A DNA stretch of 64,000 nt from Cupriavidus pauculus (GCF_008801835.1 NZ_VZOW01000025.1:1-64000), one strand, 5' to 3'; shown: positions 17,181-26,602, counted from the stretch's first letter. Program-made: numbers and translations. The notes: a model not told the origin generated them from the letters alone.

Positions 17181-18554
17181 TTGTCCAATGCAATCGGTTC
17201 CCTATCTTCCGCCCCCGTGCTACACCCCGGGAAACTGTCAAACAAGCATCGCAAATTCCTGACGAAGCTGACGGCCGTCATCTCCGGAGGCATGCTGATC
17301 GATGGCTTCGTCCTGGGCTGCATCGGGATCGTGATGCCCGCCATCACCAACGACCTGCACCTGTCCGTCGTCTGGCAGGGATTGATTGGCGCATCGGCGC
17401 TCATTGGCATCTTCATTGGTGGTCCGCTCGGCGGGTGGCTGGCCGACAAAGTCGGACGACGGCCGATGTTCACGATCGATCTGGCGATTTTCCTGGTAGG
17501 TTCCATCGCGCAATTCTTCGTGACGGACGCGCTGCAACTCTTTGCGGTCCGGGTATTGATGGGTATTGCTATCGGTGCGGACTATTCGATCGGTTGGCCC
17601 CTGCTTGCGGAATTCTCGCCAGCGCGCCTGCGCGGCAAGTTGCTCGCAGTCCTTGAACTGGCGTGGTACGTGGGATTCCTCGTCTCCTACGCGGTGGGCT
17701 ACGGCTTGACGGTTGCTCACGCGGCGAGTTGGAACGTGATTCTTGGACTAAGCACGATTCCGACCGTCATCGTTTTCTTGATGCGGCTGGGTACGCCGGA
17801 GTCGCCGCGTTGGCTGATGAGCATGGGGCGAACGGCCGAAGCTAGGGCCCTGGCGGCGGAGTATATGGAGCAGGACGAACAAGCGGATTTGCAATCGCAG
17901 CCCATCACCGATCAGCAGGGGTTCGGTCGACTGTTCTCGGCCGACTATATCAAGGCCACCATTTTTGTCTCGATCTTCTGGGTATGTAACGTCACCCCAT
18001 ACTTTGCGATCGGTGCATTCGCACCCATTGTGCTGGAACGACTGGGGCTTCAGGAGGGATTGACTGGCGGGTTGGTGCTCAACGGAGTGGCGGTACTCGG
18101 GACCGCTATCGCGGTGATGTCGATCGAGCGCGTCGGTCGGCGCAAACTGGCTATTCCGCCGTTCTTCGTTTCGGCCATCGCGCTGCTCTGCGTGGCGCTG
18201 TTTTCTCACGGTTCCCCCACGCTCATTCTGGTGTGCTTCTTCACGTTCTCCCTGGTGAACGCGATTTCGACCACGCTGACGGGGGTCTATCCCGGTGAGG
18301 TGTTCCCCACGGAAATCCGAGGAGTAGGCGTCGGCTTTGCCACCGCCTTTTCTCGTGTAGGGGCCGCGGCCGGCACCTTTTTGCTGCCGCTGGTCATTGA
18401 TGGCTTCGGCGTTGGCATGGCATTACTCATTGCCGCGGGTATCTGCCTCTTCGGCGGCATCGTGTCTTACTTCCTGGCACCGGAGACCAAGGGGAAACTA
18501 CTCAGCGAGGTCTCTGCACCGCAGGGGCGCACCGTGCCGCAACCTGGGTCATGA
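17181..18554 (+). CDS. MFS metabolite:H+ symporter (sugar-porter-like)
   Basis: 457 aa with twelve hydrophobic segments, the loop 2-3 motif GGWLADKVGRRP and the PESPRWL sequence after helix 6 that mark the sugar/metabolite porter branch of MFS. Start TTG 17181 is chosen because AAGGAG lies 6 nt upstream; the frame is open further upstream without good start signals. It probably imports the substrate of the neighbouring oxygenase pathway. An AT-rich stretch at about 17020-17070 is the likely promoter region. Confidence 0.85.
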   Translation: MSNAIGSLSSAPVLHPGKLSNKHRKFLTKLTAVISGGMLIDGFVLGCIGIVMPAITNDLHLSVVWQGLIGASALIGIFIGGPLGGWLADKVGRRPMFTIDLAIFLVGSIAQFFVTDALQLFAVRVLMGIAIGADYSIGWPLLAEFSPARLRGKLLAVLELAWYVGFLVSYAVGYGLTVAHAASWNVILGLSTIPTVIVFLMRLGTPESPRWLMSMGRTAEARALAAEYMEQDEQADLQSQPITDQQGFGRLFSADYIKATIFVSIFWVCNVTPYFAIGAFAPIVLERLGLQEGLTGGLVLNGVAVLGTAIAVMSIERVGRRKLAIPPFFVSAIALLCVALFSHGSPTLILVCFFTFSLVNAISTTLTGVYPGEVFPTEIRGVGVGFATAFSRVGAAAGTFLLPLVIDGFGVGMALLIAAGICLFGGIVSYFLAPETKGKLLSEVSAPQGRTVPQPGS

Positions 18555-18766
18555 TTGTCGACGAGGCAACGGGCGCTCTGGCGCATCGATGAAGCTCTCC
18601 CGCACGCCGCGTGTGGTGCGGCGCTCGCAGCAAGTTGGCATGAGTCGGCGTGCGGCGCGCTCCGGATGACCGGATGCCGACGCGAGGCCTGCGCATGGCA
18701 TCCGTCATGGGGTGCGTGCTTCCTCGTGCCGACGTCGTCCTGTCCATACCACGCATAACCGAAATC

Positions 18767-19087
18767 ATGATGGCCGTCGCTGACGCAGTCGGGATCATTG
18801 GTGTGATCTGCTATCAGATCGCCTATGCAGGCCTGCAATTGAATCGATTGCAACGGGACAGCAAACTGTACTTGGCCCTCAATCTGATCGGTCCCTGCTG
18901 CTTGCTGTATTCCCTTGTCTTTCATTTCAACCTCGCCGCGGCGATCAGCCAGTGGTTATGGTTGATGTGGAGCGTGGTGGGTGTGGTCGTCACCGTCCGC
19001 ACCCGACGACGGCAGCCTGCGCACAGCGGCGAAATGTGTCCGGGACAGGGTAGGCGGTCCGCATTGGGTTCGGACGTGCCGCGGTAG
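18767..19087 (+). CDS. Small membrane protein, CBU_0592-like
   Basis: 106 aa. Three hydrophobic helices in the first 75 residues with the pattern GIIGVICYQIAYAGLQL, LYLALNLIGPCCLLYSLVFHFNLAAAI and WSVVGVVVTV match the CBU_0592-type family of small membrane proteins; its function is not known. ATG 18767 is used as the family begins there; the frame upstream has a different composition. Located between the MFS transporter and the porin. Confidence 0.65.
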   Translation: MMAVADAVGIIGVICYQIAYAGLQLNRLQRDSKLYLALNLIGPCCLLYSLVFHFNLAAAISQWLWLMWSVVGVVVTVRTRRRQPAHSGEMCPGQGRRSALGSDVPR

Positions 19088-19271
19088 GCGACGGCGGCAC
19101 CGCGGGCGCCACGCGCGGCGATCGCCCGGCAGGGAAGCCAGACGGCCATCGGCTTACGACAGCAACCGCCGGCGGCTCGCGCCGGCGCGCCCGCGGCCTG
19201 CAAGACCTGACTTGTCATTTCCTAATGCCGCCAACGGTGCGGCCTGCAACGCAATCCATTTGGAACTACCC

Positions 19272-20417
19272 ATGAAGAAACAATTCTTTGTGATGGGCAT
19301 GGCGTGCGCCGTCATGGCGCCCGCCTGGGCTGTCGGCTCAGTGACCCTGTATGGCATCTTGGATGAAGGGGTCAACTACACGAGCAATGTCGGCGGACAC
19401 AGCCAGGTCGCGCTGGAAAGCGGCTTCCCTCACGGCAGCAGGTGGGGCATAAAGGGCACCGAACCATTGGGCGGTGGACTCCAAACGGTGTTTCAGCTCG
19501 AAAACGGCTTCATGGTGGACAACGGCCGCGCAGCCCAGGGGGGCTTGCTGTTCGGCCGGCAGGCCTATGTTGGGATTGTTAGTGATCGATTCGGGACTGT
19601 GACGGCGGGTCGGCAGTATGACTTGACGGTGGATTTCCTCTCGCAAACCTCCGCAGCCGGGAGTTGGGGCGGATACATGTTTGGACACCCCTACGACAAC
19701 GACAACATGGTGTATTCATTTCGGGTGAACAACACGCTGAAATACACCAGTCCGCTGCTGGGTGGGGTCAAGTTCGGCGGCGCCTACAGTTTCAGCAACG
19801 ACGCAAACTTTGCGAGAAATCGGCAGTTCAGCTTTGGTACGCAATACACGCAGGGTGGCCTGCTGCTGGCGGCTGCCTACCTTCAGGCCAACCAGCCCTC
19901 CGCGACGCCCAACGGTGCGATCAACAACGGGGGAGACCAGAATCTGCTCGGCAGTCGGCTGGAGATCTTTGGCGCTGGCGCGACTTATAGCATCGGGGCG
20001 TCGACCTTCGGTCTCGTCTACTCGAACACGAACGTGTCCGCGCCCAAAAGCTCGGGGTACGTCGGGCCGATTGTCTCTCCGGCGGGGGCGGCGTCATCCC
20101 TGAAATTTCAGAACTTCGAGGTGAACGCCAAATACCAGTTCGCGCCATCTTACTGGCTTGGAGCAATGTACACGTTTACGCGCGCGAGTCTGGCGGCCGG
20201 TTCTGGCCGCCAGGATCCGGTCTATCACTCATTTGGGTTCATGGCCGACTATGCATTTTCCAAACGGACCGATATTTATATGCAGGGTGTCTATCAGCGC
20301 GTCGCAGGAGACCGCACGGGCACCGTCCTCGATGCAGCCTATGTGACCGGAGCCGCCAACGTGTCCTCTAACCGGAATCAGTTGCTGCTCCGCGCGGCAA
20401 TCCGCCATTTTTTCTAG
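19272..20417 (+). CDS. Outer-membrane porin (Burkholderiales type)
   Basis: 381 aa. Signal peptide (MKKQFFVMGMACAVMAPAWA) followed by SVTLYGILDEGVNYTSN, the standard first strand of Burkholderia/Neisseria-type trimeric porins, SRWGIKGTEPLGGGLQTVFQ, and a C-terminal strand ending in Phe (AIRHFF) as needed for BAM recognition. It should provide diffusion across the outer membrane. Co-located with the MFS importer and catabolic operon, suggesting a substrate-linked uptake role. A long upstream open frame (from 18981) is not part of the protein. Confidence 0.9.
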   Translation: MKKQFFVMGMACAVMAPAWAVGSVTLYGILDEGVNYTSNVGGHSQVALESGFPHGSRWGIKGTEPLGGGLQTVFQLENGFMVDNGRAAQGGLLFGRQAYVGIVSDRFGTVTAGRQYDLTVDFLSQTSAAGSWGGYMFGHPYDNDNMVYSFRVNNTLKYTSPLLGGVKFGGAYSFSNDANFARNRQFSFGTQYTQGGLLLAAAYLQANQPSATPNGAINNGGDQNLLGSRLEIFGAGATYSIGASTFGLVYSNTNVSAPKSSGYVGPIVSPAGAASSLKFQNFEVNAKYQFAPSYWLGAMYTFTRASLAAGSGRQDPVYHSFGFMADYAFSKRTDIYMQGVYQRVAGDRTGTVLDAAYVTGAANVSSNRNQLLLRAAIRHFF

Positions 20418-21006
20418 GGGTGGCCTTTCCTCGCCAATCACGGGTTACCTCGTCCGAGGAAAGTCCGGCGGTAGGCCTCGGCCTGTTAGGCATGAAAGAG
20501 CGAGGCAATCACTGTACGAACCCGGATCGAGCGAGATTTTCCGGGAGGCGTGTGCTTGGCCGCCGCGGATTTTTCCTGAAAGTATGCGAGCCGAGGGCTG
20601 CTATCGCTCCATCTAGGCGACGCCTCGCAGGAAGCTGGCAGCGCCACCGTACCTTACGCGGCGAACAGCTGATCTCGAAGGCTGTTTGCCGCTTCCATGA
20701 CGGCTCGCGGCGTCGACCCGCCGTGTCATCGGAGGGGTGAGTTGTCTTACACATATATCTCCGAGGTGCCAATCGGTGAGCAGCCGCGGGAGTATCGAGG
20801 CTGAGCATTCGTTGGCCGCCATCGCTAGCGTCACTTCGATCTTCGGCAGCTACTGTTCAAAAAAGGCGCAAGCCTCGTTTGACTGCACGAGGCAATCGTG
20901 TGAGAGTCGAGCATCCGATGGTCCCCGACCCCGGCCGACCGGAAGCGCAAGTAGTGCTGGAAATGTGAGTTCGCGAGTCTACGCTCGTCCCAACCCCTGA
21001 TCTGCA
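20418..21006. other. Intergenic region upstream of the CnrT-like gene
   Basis: About 590 bp. The several open frames on both strands have no recognisable features and mutually overlap. No hairpin terminator or promoter stands out. Confidence 0.45.
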
Positions 21007-22062
21007 ATGTCCATTCGTACCGCATCACCGGCATTACTGGCGGCTCTGCTTTTCGGCGCAAGCACGCCGCTGGCCAAGGCGCTGACCGGATCGGTTGCCC
21101 CGCTCCTGCTGGCCGGACTACTGTATCTTGGTAGCGGCATCGGCCTGGCGCTCGTGCTCGCAATCCGAAGAGTCTGGGCGAAGCCTGATCCGGGAAACGA
21201 TCATAGCGGTATTCCGCGGGCAGAGGTGCCGTGGCTGATTGGCGCAATCGTTGCGGGCGGCGTAGCGGGGCCAGCGTTGCTGATGAATGGCCTCGTCTCG
21301 ACCAATGCCGCTTCGGCATCACTGCTGCTGAACGTGGAGGGTGTGTTCACGGCGGTCATCGCCTGGGTGGTGTTGAAGGAGAACGCCGACCGGCAGATTG
21401 TTCTGGGGATGATCACGATCGTGGCCGGCGGCTTGCTGCTGTCCTGGCAGCCGGGCAGCCTGCAGATGTCGACTGGCGCGCTGCTTATCGTCGGCGCTTG
21501 CCTGTGCTGGGCGATTGACAACAACCTCACCCGCAAGGTGTCCAGCAACGACGCACTGCTCGTCGCCTGCCTGAAGGGGCTTGTCGCGGGACTCTGCAAC
21601 ACGTCGCTCGCCCTGATGCATGGGGCGGAGTTCCCACCAGTCGGTACCGCGGCGGGCGCGCTGATCATCGGATTCGCCGGATACGGTGTGAGTCTCGCCT
21701 TGTTTGTGGTGGCGCTGCGGCTATTGGGAACGGCTCGAAGCGGTGCATACTTCTCGGTCGCCCCATTGTTTGGGGTCCTGATCTCGTTTGTGATTTGGCC
21801 TGAGGTGCCAGGCTTGGCGTTCTGGTTTGCCGCGGCGCTGATGGCCTTGGGCGTGTGGTTGCATCTGCGAGAGCGGCACGAACACGTGCATACCCATGAG
21901 CCATTGGCGCATAGCCACTCGCATCGGCATGACGAGCATCATCAGCATGAGCACGGCTTCTCATGGGATGGCAAGGAACCCCACAGGCACTGGCACGAAC
22001 ACGAGGTAATGGCGCACAAACACCCGCATTATCCAGACATGCACCATCGCCACTTGCACTAA
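21007..22062 (+). CDS. DMT/EamA-family exporter with His-rich tail, CnrT-like
   Basis: 351 aa. Ten hydrophobic helices in two EamA repeats (first repeat to about residue 135, second to about 285) make a drug/metabolite-transporter-type exporter. The C-terminal 65 residues contain some 24 histidines (HEHVHTHEPLAHSHSHRHDE and more), typical of nickel/cobalt handling. The combination matches the CnrT-type nickel/cobalt exporter of Cupriavidus; the RND genes and the YXH regulators of a cnr operon are absent here, so this is a stand-alone copy. Direction of transport is inferred from the family. Confidence 0.72.
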   Translation: MSIRTASPALLAALLFGASTPLAKALTGSVAPLLLAGLLYLGSGIGLALVLAIRRVWAKPDPGNDHSGIPRAEVPWLIGAIVAGGVAGPALLMNGLVSTNAASASLLLNVEGVFTAVIAWVVLKENADRQIVLGMITIVAGGLLLSWQPGSLQMSTGALLIVGACLCWAIDNNLTRKVSSNDALLVACLKGLVAGLCNTSLALMHGAEFPPVGTAAGALIIGFAGYGVSLALFVVALRLLGTARSGAYFSVAPLFGVLISFVIWPEVPGLAFWFAAALMALGVWLHLRERHEHVHTHEPLAHSHSHRHDEHHQHEHGFSWDGKEPHRHWHEHEVMAHKHPHYPDMHHRHLH

Positions 22063-22368
22063 TACATCGCGAAGGCCTATGACAGATAGGCCACAATGCG
22101 GGTAAATGGCGCGTCGTGCATGGTTGAGCGAAGGTAGTTGACTGGGCTTGCCGACCATGGCCCGCTCGCACCTCGTATGCGAGACCCCAAGTTAGCGCAA
22201 TAAGCGCCTTTCCAGAGGCTCGCCGGGGGCTGCTTCCTTGCGCAACACGGCAGGGTCAGCGGGGACGATTGCGAAACTAATGCAACAACCTACATTTTGC
22301 GCGGGGTTGCTGCACTCAAAAAACCACCCACGGAAAACCCGGCGCTACGCGAGGCATGCCAATCGGCG

Positions 22369-22611
22369 TCAGAACGGACAGAAACGGTGTCCTTCTCGCC
22401 ATGCGAACCAATCGCACGGGTAGATGCAATCGCCATCTCGTTCGTGGAAGATCGCGATCATCTCTCGCCGGATGCAGGCTAACAGGTCATCCCGATATGG
22501 CCGAGGCACCTCGGCGAGCACGACAAAGCGGCCGCGATCGTCTTTCGTCACCGATCGCCGCGCTGCAATCGCCCATGGGTTAGCGGGGCCATTTGCGACC
22601 GGGTTGTGCAT
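22369..22611 (-). CDS. Hypothetical 80-aa protein, doubtful
   Basis: The C-terminal half (VPRPYRDDLLACIRREMIAI, FHERDGDCIYPCDWFAWREG) has a balanced, protein-like composition with conserved-looking Cys, Trp and acidic residues. No family is recognised and no good ribosome site precedes the start. It stands alone, so it may be a remnant. Confidence 0.35.
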   Translation of the reverse strand: MHNPVANGPANPWAIAARRSVTKDDRGRFVVLAEVPRPYRDDLLACIRREMIAIFHERDGDCIYPCDWFAWREGHRFCPF

Positions 22612-22622
22612 CGTTCACTGGT

Positions 22623-22844
22623 TCAGGGTTGTCGACAGAGCCAAGCGCGCAGGGCAAGCAGGCTGCCGACCAGCGGTGCGATAGAGAGGGCGGGGACGCC
22701 GCGGAGGCGGCCGTCCCAGCGCCGCCACGCCTGTAGCGAAGCCTGCGCGGCGCCACGCAGTGGGAGGAAATAAACGCCAGGGGCTTCACGCGCCGCGCGC
22801 GATAGCTCGCGTGCCACGGGTGACCACCGAAAATTAGAGCGCAT
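22623..22844 (-). CDS. Hypothetical 73-aa protein, doubtful
   Basis: A basic N-terminal part (MRSNFRWSPVARELSRAARE) and a hydrophobic C-terminal helix (ALSIAPLVGSLLALRAWL). No recognised family, weak start signal, and it overlaps a longer frame of different phase. Listed only as a possibility. Confidence 0.25.
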   Translation of the reverse strand: MRSNFRWSPVARELSRAAREAPGVYFLPLRGAAQASLQAWRRWDGRLRGVPALSIAPLVGSLLALRAWLCRQP

Positions 22845-23238
22845 GACGGATCTCTACCGCGCAATCCTGGTTGCGGCACCTGGACGGTGCGATGGCGCTG
22901 GCACAACGCGCGGTCCAACAACGTAACGCCTTCTTAATCCACGGCACGGCAGGTGAGAGTGCCAATTACCCGGAGTGGACACCCGCATTTTACGGACCGC
23001 TTGGCACGCCCATCCGCCAGGGAAGATCGGGAATTTCTGAGGGAGATTTACTAGGTGCAGCAAAACTGCGCGAACTAGAGGTTGCTGCAGAAAATCCGGC
23101 GAGGCCCAGGCTTTCGGGACTTGTGTAAGGGATCGGGAGGATTTGGCACCTCCAACTTCAGCAGCACGTCATGCAGCATTGCACTATGCACTCCGCGCGC
23201 GAACGGGAACAGGGACAACGCGCAGGTGCTGGCCGGAC

Positions 23239-23261
23239 CTGGCCCTGCGGCGCAGGGCCAG
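23239..23261 (-). terminator. Stem-loop downstream of the MHS-type MFS gene
   Basis: CTGGCCCTGC (23239-23248) pairs perfectly with GCAGGGCCAG (23252-23261) over a 3-nt loop, about 30 nt beyond the stop at 23292. There is no T tract in either direction, so intrinsic termination is uncertain. Confidence 0.4.
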
Positions 23262-23291
23262 ATTACCGAAAATTGTGCCGCTCGCAATCCT

Positions 23292-24626
23292 CTAACTAAG
23301 GTCCCCCTCCTGCAACAAAGGACGCCGATACGTCTCCGGGATCCGCACTATGAACAAGAATGCCACCAAGAATATGCCAGCCGCATAGTAAGCGGGTGCC
23401 AGCCTATTGTGCGTGAGCGCCAACAGATAGGTGCTCAGAAATGGCGCGGTGCCACCGAACAGAGCGTAGGCCGCGTTTACGCTGATCGATGCACAGCTCA
23501 GTCGCACACGCGTCGGAAAGAGCTCAAGCAGAGCAATCGGGAGCGGTCCCCAGAACAGGCCGCCAGCGATCGCAATCATGCCCTGTCCCAGATTAGCCGC
23601 AGCCAGGCTTCCTTGACCAGCAAGCATATAACCGGGAATCAGCGTAACGATGGATAGCACCAGTGCGCCAAGAAGGACGGGCTTTCGACCGAACCGGTCG
23701 GATAAATACCCACCAAGATTCATGGCAAGGAAAGCCAACATCAAGGCAATGCAGTTGGAAATCAAAGCATCGTTGGCACTCAGCTTCGTGGTCGTCGTCA
23801 GGTAGGTGACGAAGTAACCGGCCAGAGTGTAGAAGCCCAGACTAGACAGCGCGGAAAGTACGAACGTGAACAAGACCTCCGAGCGATACCGCTTAAGGGT
23901 CGCCAGGATGGGCTCGGGAGCGCCGCGCCTAGTCGCCTTCGTAGCCTCGAACGCTGGCGACTCTCCTACTTTCGCGCGAATATAGATGCCCACCAGCGCG
24001 AACGGCGCTCCCAGCAAGAAGGGGATGCGCCAGCCCCAGGACGCATAGCGCTCTGGCCCGAGTCCGCTAGTAACGGCCAAGACTACGAGCGCAGCGACGA
24101 TGGGGCCTACGTTTGCAAAGGAATAGGTGAACGCCACTGCGATGCCGCGGCGCCTCGCTGGCGCATGTTCAGCCACGAAGGAGTTCGATCCGGTCGCCTC
24201 GCCAGCCGCTGACAGACCTTGCAGCAGACGACATACCACTAGGAGAACCGGGGCAAAAACACCAATCTGTTCGTAGGTGGGCAGCAGGCCAATCCCGACA
24301 GTGGACACCCCCATGATCAGAATGATCGCCGCGAGCGTGGACTTACGTCCGTAGCGATCTCCCAATCGACCAAACACGTAGCCACCGAACAGCCGCATGA
24401 CAAATCCGACGGCGTAGACGGCAAACGTTGACAGCAATGCGGCGACCGGGTCCGAATGGGGAAAGAACAGTTTCGCCAACATGGTCGCCGAGTACGCATA
24501 GACGACGAAGTCATACCACTCGACAAATTGGCCCAGCGCCGCTGAAACGACAACCTTGCGCATCGCGTGCTCGTCCGTACCCGACGGTTGCGCTTGAACA
24601 CCAGTGATGGAATCAACGTACGCCAT
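23292..24626 (-). CDS. MFS transporter, metabolite:H+ symporter (MHS) family
   Basis: 444 aa. GQFVEWYDFVVYAYSATMLA in helix 1 and GRLGDRYGRKSTL in loop 2-3 are typical of the MHS group (ProP, ShiA, KgtP), which import organic acids or osmolytes with protons. Helix 5 carries GLSAAGEATGSNSFVAEHAP. The start at 24626 (ATG, GAGGTG upstream) overlaps the nitrilase 3' end by 14 nt, so the two genes are coupled. The likely role is import of the substrate, such as a carboxylate or amide, hydrolysed by the nitrilase-family partner. Confidence 0.85.
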   Translation of the reverse strand: MAYVDSITGVQAQPSGTDEHAMRKVVVSAALGQFVEWYDFVVYAYSATMLAKLFFPHSDPVAALLSTFAVYAVGFVMRLFGGYVFGRLGDRYGRKSTLAAIILIMGVSTVGIGLLPTYEQIGVFAPVLLVVCRLLQGLSAAGEATGSNSFVAEHAPARRRGIAVAFTYSFANVGPIVAALVVLAVTSGLGPERYASWGWRIPFLLGAPFALVGIYIRAKVGESPAFEATKATRRGAPEPILATLKRYRSEVLFTFVLSALSSLGFYTLAGYFVTYLTTTTKLSANDALISNCIALMLAFLAMNLGGYLSDRFGRKPVLLGALVLSIVTLIPGYMLAGQGSLAAANLGQGMIAIAGGLFWGPLPIALLELFPTRVRLSCASISVNAAYALFGGTAPFLSTYLLALTHNRLAPAYYAAGIFLVAFLFIVRIPETYRRPLLQEGDLS

Positions 24627-25392
24627 TGCGCACCTCGCATTGCTCAGCATTGGTGTCAATAAGCATGTATCGGCGTTGGGATACGCACGGCAGGATCGTT
24701 CTGACATACGCCGCGTTCCAATGCACGCCAGCGATCACAGCACCCATAGGATCCACAATCATCGACATCCCGACGGAGTGGGGCGCTGGCTGGCAGCAGG
24801 CCACGACGTAACAGGTATTTTCGATAGCACGCGCCCGTGCGAGCGTTTCCCACTGCAAGGCCTTCAGAGGACCAGCTACCCATCCAGAGGCCACGAGCAA
24901 GACATCGGCCCCTTTCTCAATCAGCAGCCGGCTCATCTCAGGAAAGCGAAGGTCGTAGCAATTGAGCAGACCAAACTTGATGCCATCGCATTCGAAGACG
25001 ACCAGTTCCTCGTAGTCCGGCTTGAGCGGAACGCGATCATGCTTCTCGCTTTCCACAAAGTTGAATGCGTCGTAGTGATGCAGCTTGTCGTAGTGAATTG
25101 GCGCGGCGCCGTCCGGGCGCAGCAAACTGAGGACGTTACGCGAACGGCCGGCCGTGGACGACGGCAGATAGAGCCCCGCGACAATCGCAACGCGATAGCG
25201 CTCAGCGTAGGCCTGTAGCGCCGCCTCAAATACGGCGCTGTGCTGCTGGGCCGCTGCGGCAATCGTCGCCGCAGGTTCAGTGAACTGAAACATCACCGCT
25301 TCTGGAAACACTACCAACGACGAGCCGTCATTGTTCGGAAAGTCTGTGCGTTCGGTGGCAGGCAGTGCCGTCCCGAAGAAGCGTTTTTCCAC
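24613..25392 (-). pseudogene. Carbon-nitrogen hydrolase (nitrilase superfamily), 5'-truncated
   Basis: 259 aa in the current frame. The catalytic triad is present: E31 (VVFPEAV), K103 (HYDKLHH) and C145 (LLNCYDLRFPE). However, family members carry about 25-30 more residues before VVFPE, including the first beta strand (typically ...ALAQ...); here they are replaced by an unrelated string (MEKRFFGTALPATERTDFPN) read from sequence belonging to the neighbouring plus-strand gene. The 5' end was therefore lost at a junction near 25.33-25.38 kb. It may be translated from a new start but is probably inactive. Its downstream partner, the MHS transporter, is intact. Confidence 0.7.
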
Positions 25393-25957
25393 TCTTCTTG
25401 CCCATCTGTCGGATCTCCAAAAGCACTTTGCGGATGGCTACAGGCTGTTCGTGGCGGATTTTTCGTACGACAAGGTGATTGACCAGATCGAGGCGGCAAA
25501 GGTTGAGGAGATCGGCAAGATCCATAAGGCTTTTTCTGACATCCAGAATCAGATCCTAGGTATTCCTGTTGCGACGGTGATTGTTGCCACTCAGATGAAA
25601 GCGGCGGACAAGGTCGGCTACGAGTTCTGGGTAAATACGGCTGTGCTGATTGGGTGCTATGTGTTCGTTCTGCTAAGCGCGCTCATGCTTCGCAATCAGC
25701 TCCATACACTGGACACATTGAAGACTGAAATTACGCGAAAGCGCAATCAGATGCTGGACCAGTACAGCGAAGTCGCCGACCTCGTGACGGGCAGCTTCCC
25801 CGCTCTCTTTGCTCGGCTTAGGACGCAGCGAATCGCGTTCTACTTTGTCGGGTTCGTTCTCTTCGTCGGACTGGTTTTATCGCACGTGTTGTACTTTGCC
25901 CTTACGCAACCTGCGGCGAAGAAGCTAGAGGCCTTGCTTGCCTGTTTCAATGGGTAA
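25331..25957 (+). CDS. Hypothetical protein with two membrane helices, probably 5'-truncated
   Basis: 208 aa in the open frame. Recognisable protein-like sequence begins about residue 17 (KRFSTLLAHLSDLQKHFADG); an alpha-helical cytoplasmic part is followed by a hydrophobic segment (WVNTAVLIGCYVFVLLSALM), a charged coiled region (DTLKTEITRKRNQMLDQYSE) and a second one (IAFYFVGFVLFVGLVLSHVLYF). The beginning overlaps the divergent nitrilase remnant, so both genes appear to have lost their 5' ends at the same junction. No family recognised; it may be the C-terminal part of a larger island protein. Confidence 0.55.
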   Translation: MFGKSVRSVAGSAVPKKRFSTLLAHLSDLQKHFADGYRLFVADFSYDKVIDQIEAAKVEEIGKIHKAFSDIQNQILGIPVATVIVATQMKAADKVGYEFWVNTAVLIGCYVFVLLSALMLRNQLHTLDTLKTEITRKRNQMLDQYSEVADLVTGSFPALFARLRTQRIAFYFVGFVLFVGLVLSHVLYFALTQPAAKKLEALLACFNG

Positions 25958-26089
25958 CCGTAGGGTGCCAATCAGTGCGCGGGGCCGAGCGTGCTCGGAG
26001 ATTGATGAGTCTATTTGACTCAATTGCGTGGCATTGATTCAGCATGCGCGAACTCATTTAATCGGCGCACACATCAAGGATCTTCTGTA

Positions 26090-26602
26090 TCAAGAGTTCG
26101 TAGCATAGAGGGTGCTCAGGAAGTTGACTTCTCTTTTGGTATGTTTCCACCCGATCAGCGTTCCACATGGAAAGAGTTCCAGAGCCTGATCAATGGCAAT
26201 GTAGTCCGGGAACCTGCCATCAGGACGATGCTTGTTCTGCGATGTCGTCATTAGTACGGTCTGGTCGCGTTCGAGGAAGATTTCGAAGAATTGTTCGCGC
26301 GCGACAGGTTCCGTGGGTTTAATGTAGAGCTCGGCCGCGGTCGTGATGCGATTGATGCGGTGTCCACGTTGGATCGTGCGTGGCGGACGTCTGAACTCAT
26401 GTGCCGCAAATATTTCCAAAGCCTCCCGAGTAATACCGACAACTCGCCACGACCAGGGACGCGATCCCATCAGGCTCGTCATCATCCGATTGGCATCGTT
26501 GGCAGTAAATCCCTCCCCATACGCTTTAATTGCCTTGAACTGCGCAACGTAAATGGAGTGCAGTGCTGCCCGGAGTTTGTGATCTTTGTAGATGGATTGC
26601 AT
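26090..26602 (-). CDS. Hypothetical 170-aa protein behind the HEPN-like gene
   Basis: Starts MQSIYKDHKLRAALHSIYVA (ATG 26602); a longer frame to 26665 exists. The sequence has protein-like composition with repeated aromatic/basic motifs (RPWSWRVVGITREALEIFAA, RDQTVLMTTSQNKHR, LIGWKHTKREV). I do not recognise the family. It follows the HEPN-like gene by about 90 bp on the same strand and could be its operon partner, for example as an antitoxin or accessory factor; that is a guess from position only. Confidence 0.55.
   Translation of the reverse strand: MQSIYKDHKLRAALHSIYVAQFKAIKAYGEGFTANDANRMMTSLMGSRPWSWRVVGITREALEIFAAHEFRRPPRTIQRGHRINRITTAAELYIKPTEPVAREQFFEIFLERDQTVLMTTSQNKHRPDGRFPDYIAIDQALELFPCGTLIGWKHTKREVNFLSTLYATNS

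Larger units (their letters stand above)
22063..23291. other. Long intergenic stretch after the CnrT-like gene
   Basis: About 1.2 kb. A 7-bp hairpin (GGCCTAT 22074-22080 / ATAGGCC 22086-22092) follows the CnrT-like stop and could end its transcript, though there is no T run. Two minus-strand frames (22369-22611 and 22623-22844) are the best coding candidates; the rest looks non-coding or decayed. A terminator-like hairpin of the next gene lies at 23239-23261. Confidence 0.4.

Noticed and set aside
22063..22092. Hairpin after the CnrT-like gene as a definite terminator
   Set aside because: Stem is only 7 bp and lacks a T tract, so it is mentioned but not called.
23075..23287. Possible IS remnant or small gene downstream of the MHS transporter
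   Set aside because: Short frames on both strands look protein-like only in patches and match no transposase that I can recognise; the hairpin there is explained as a likely terminator.
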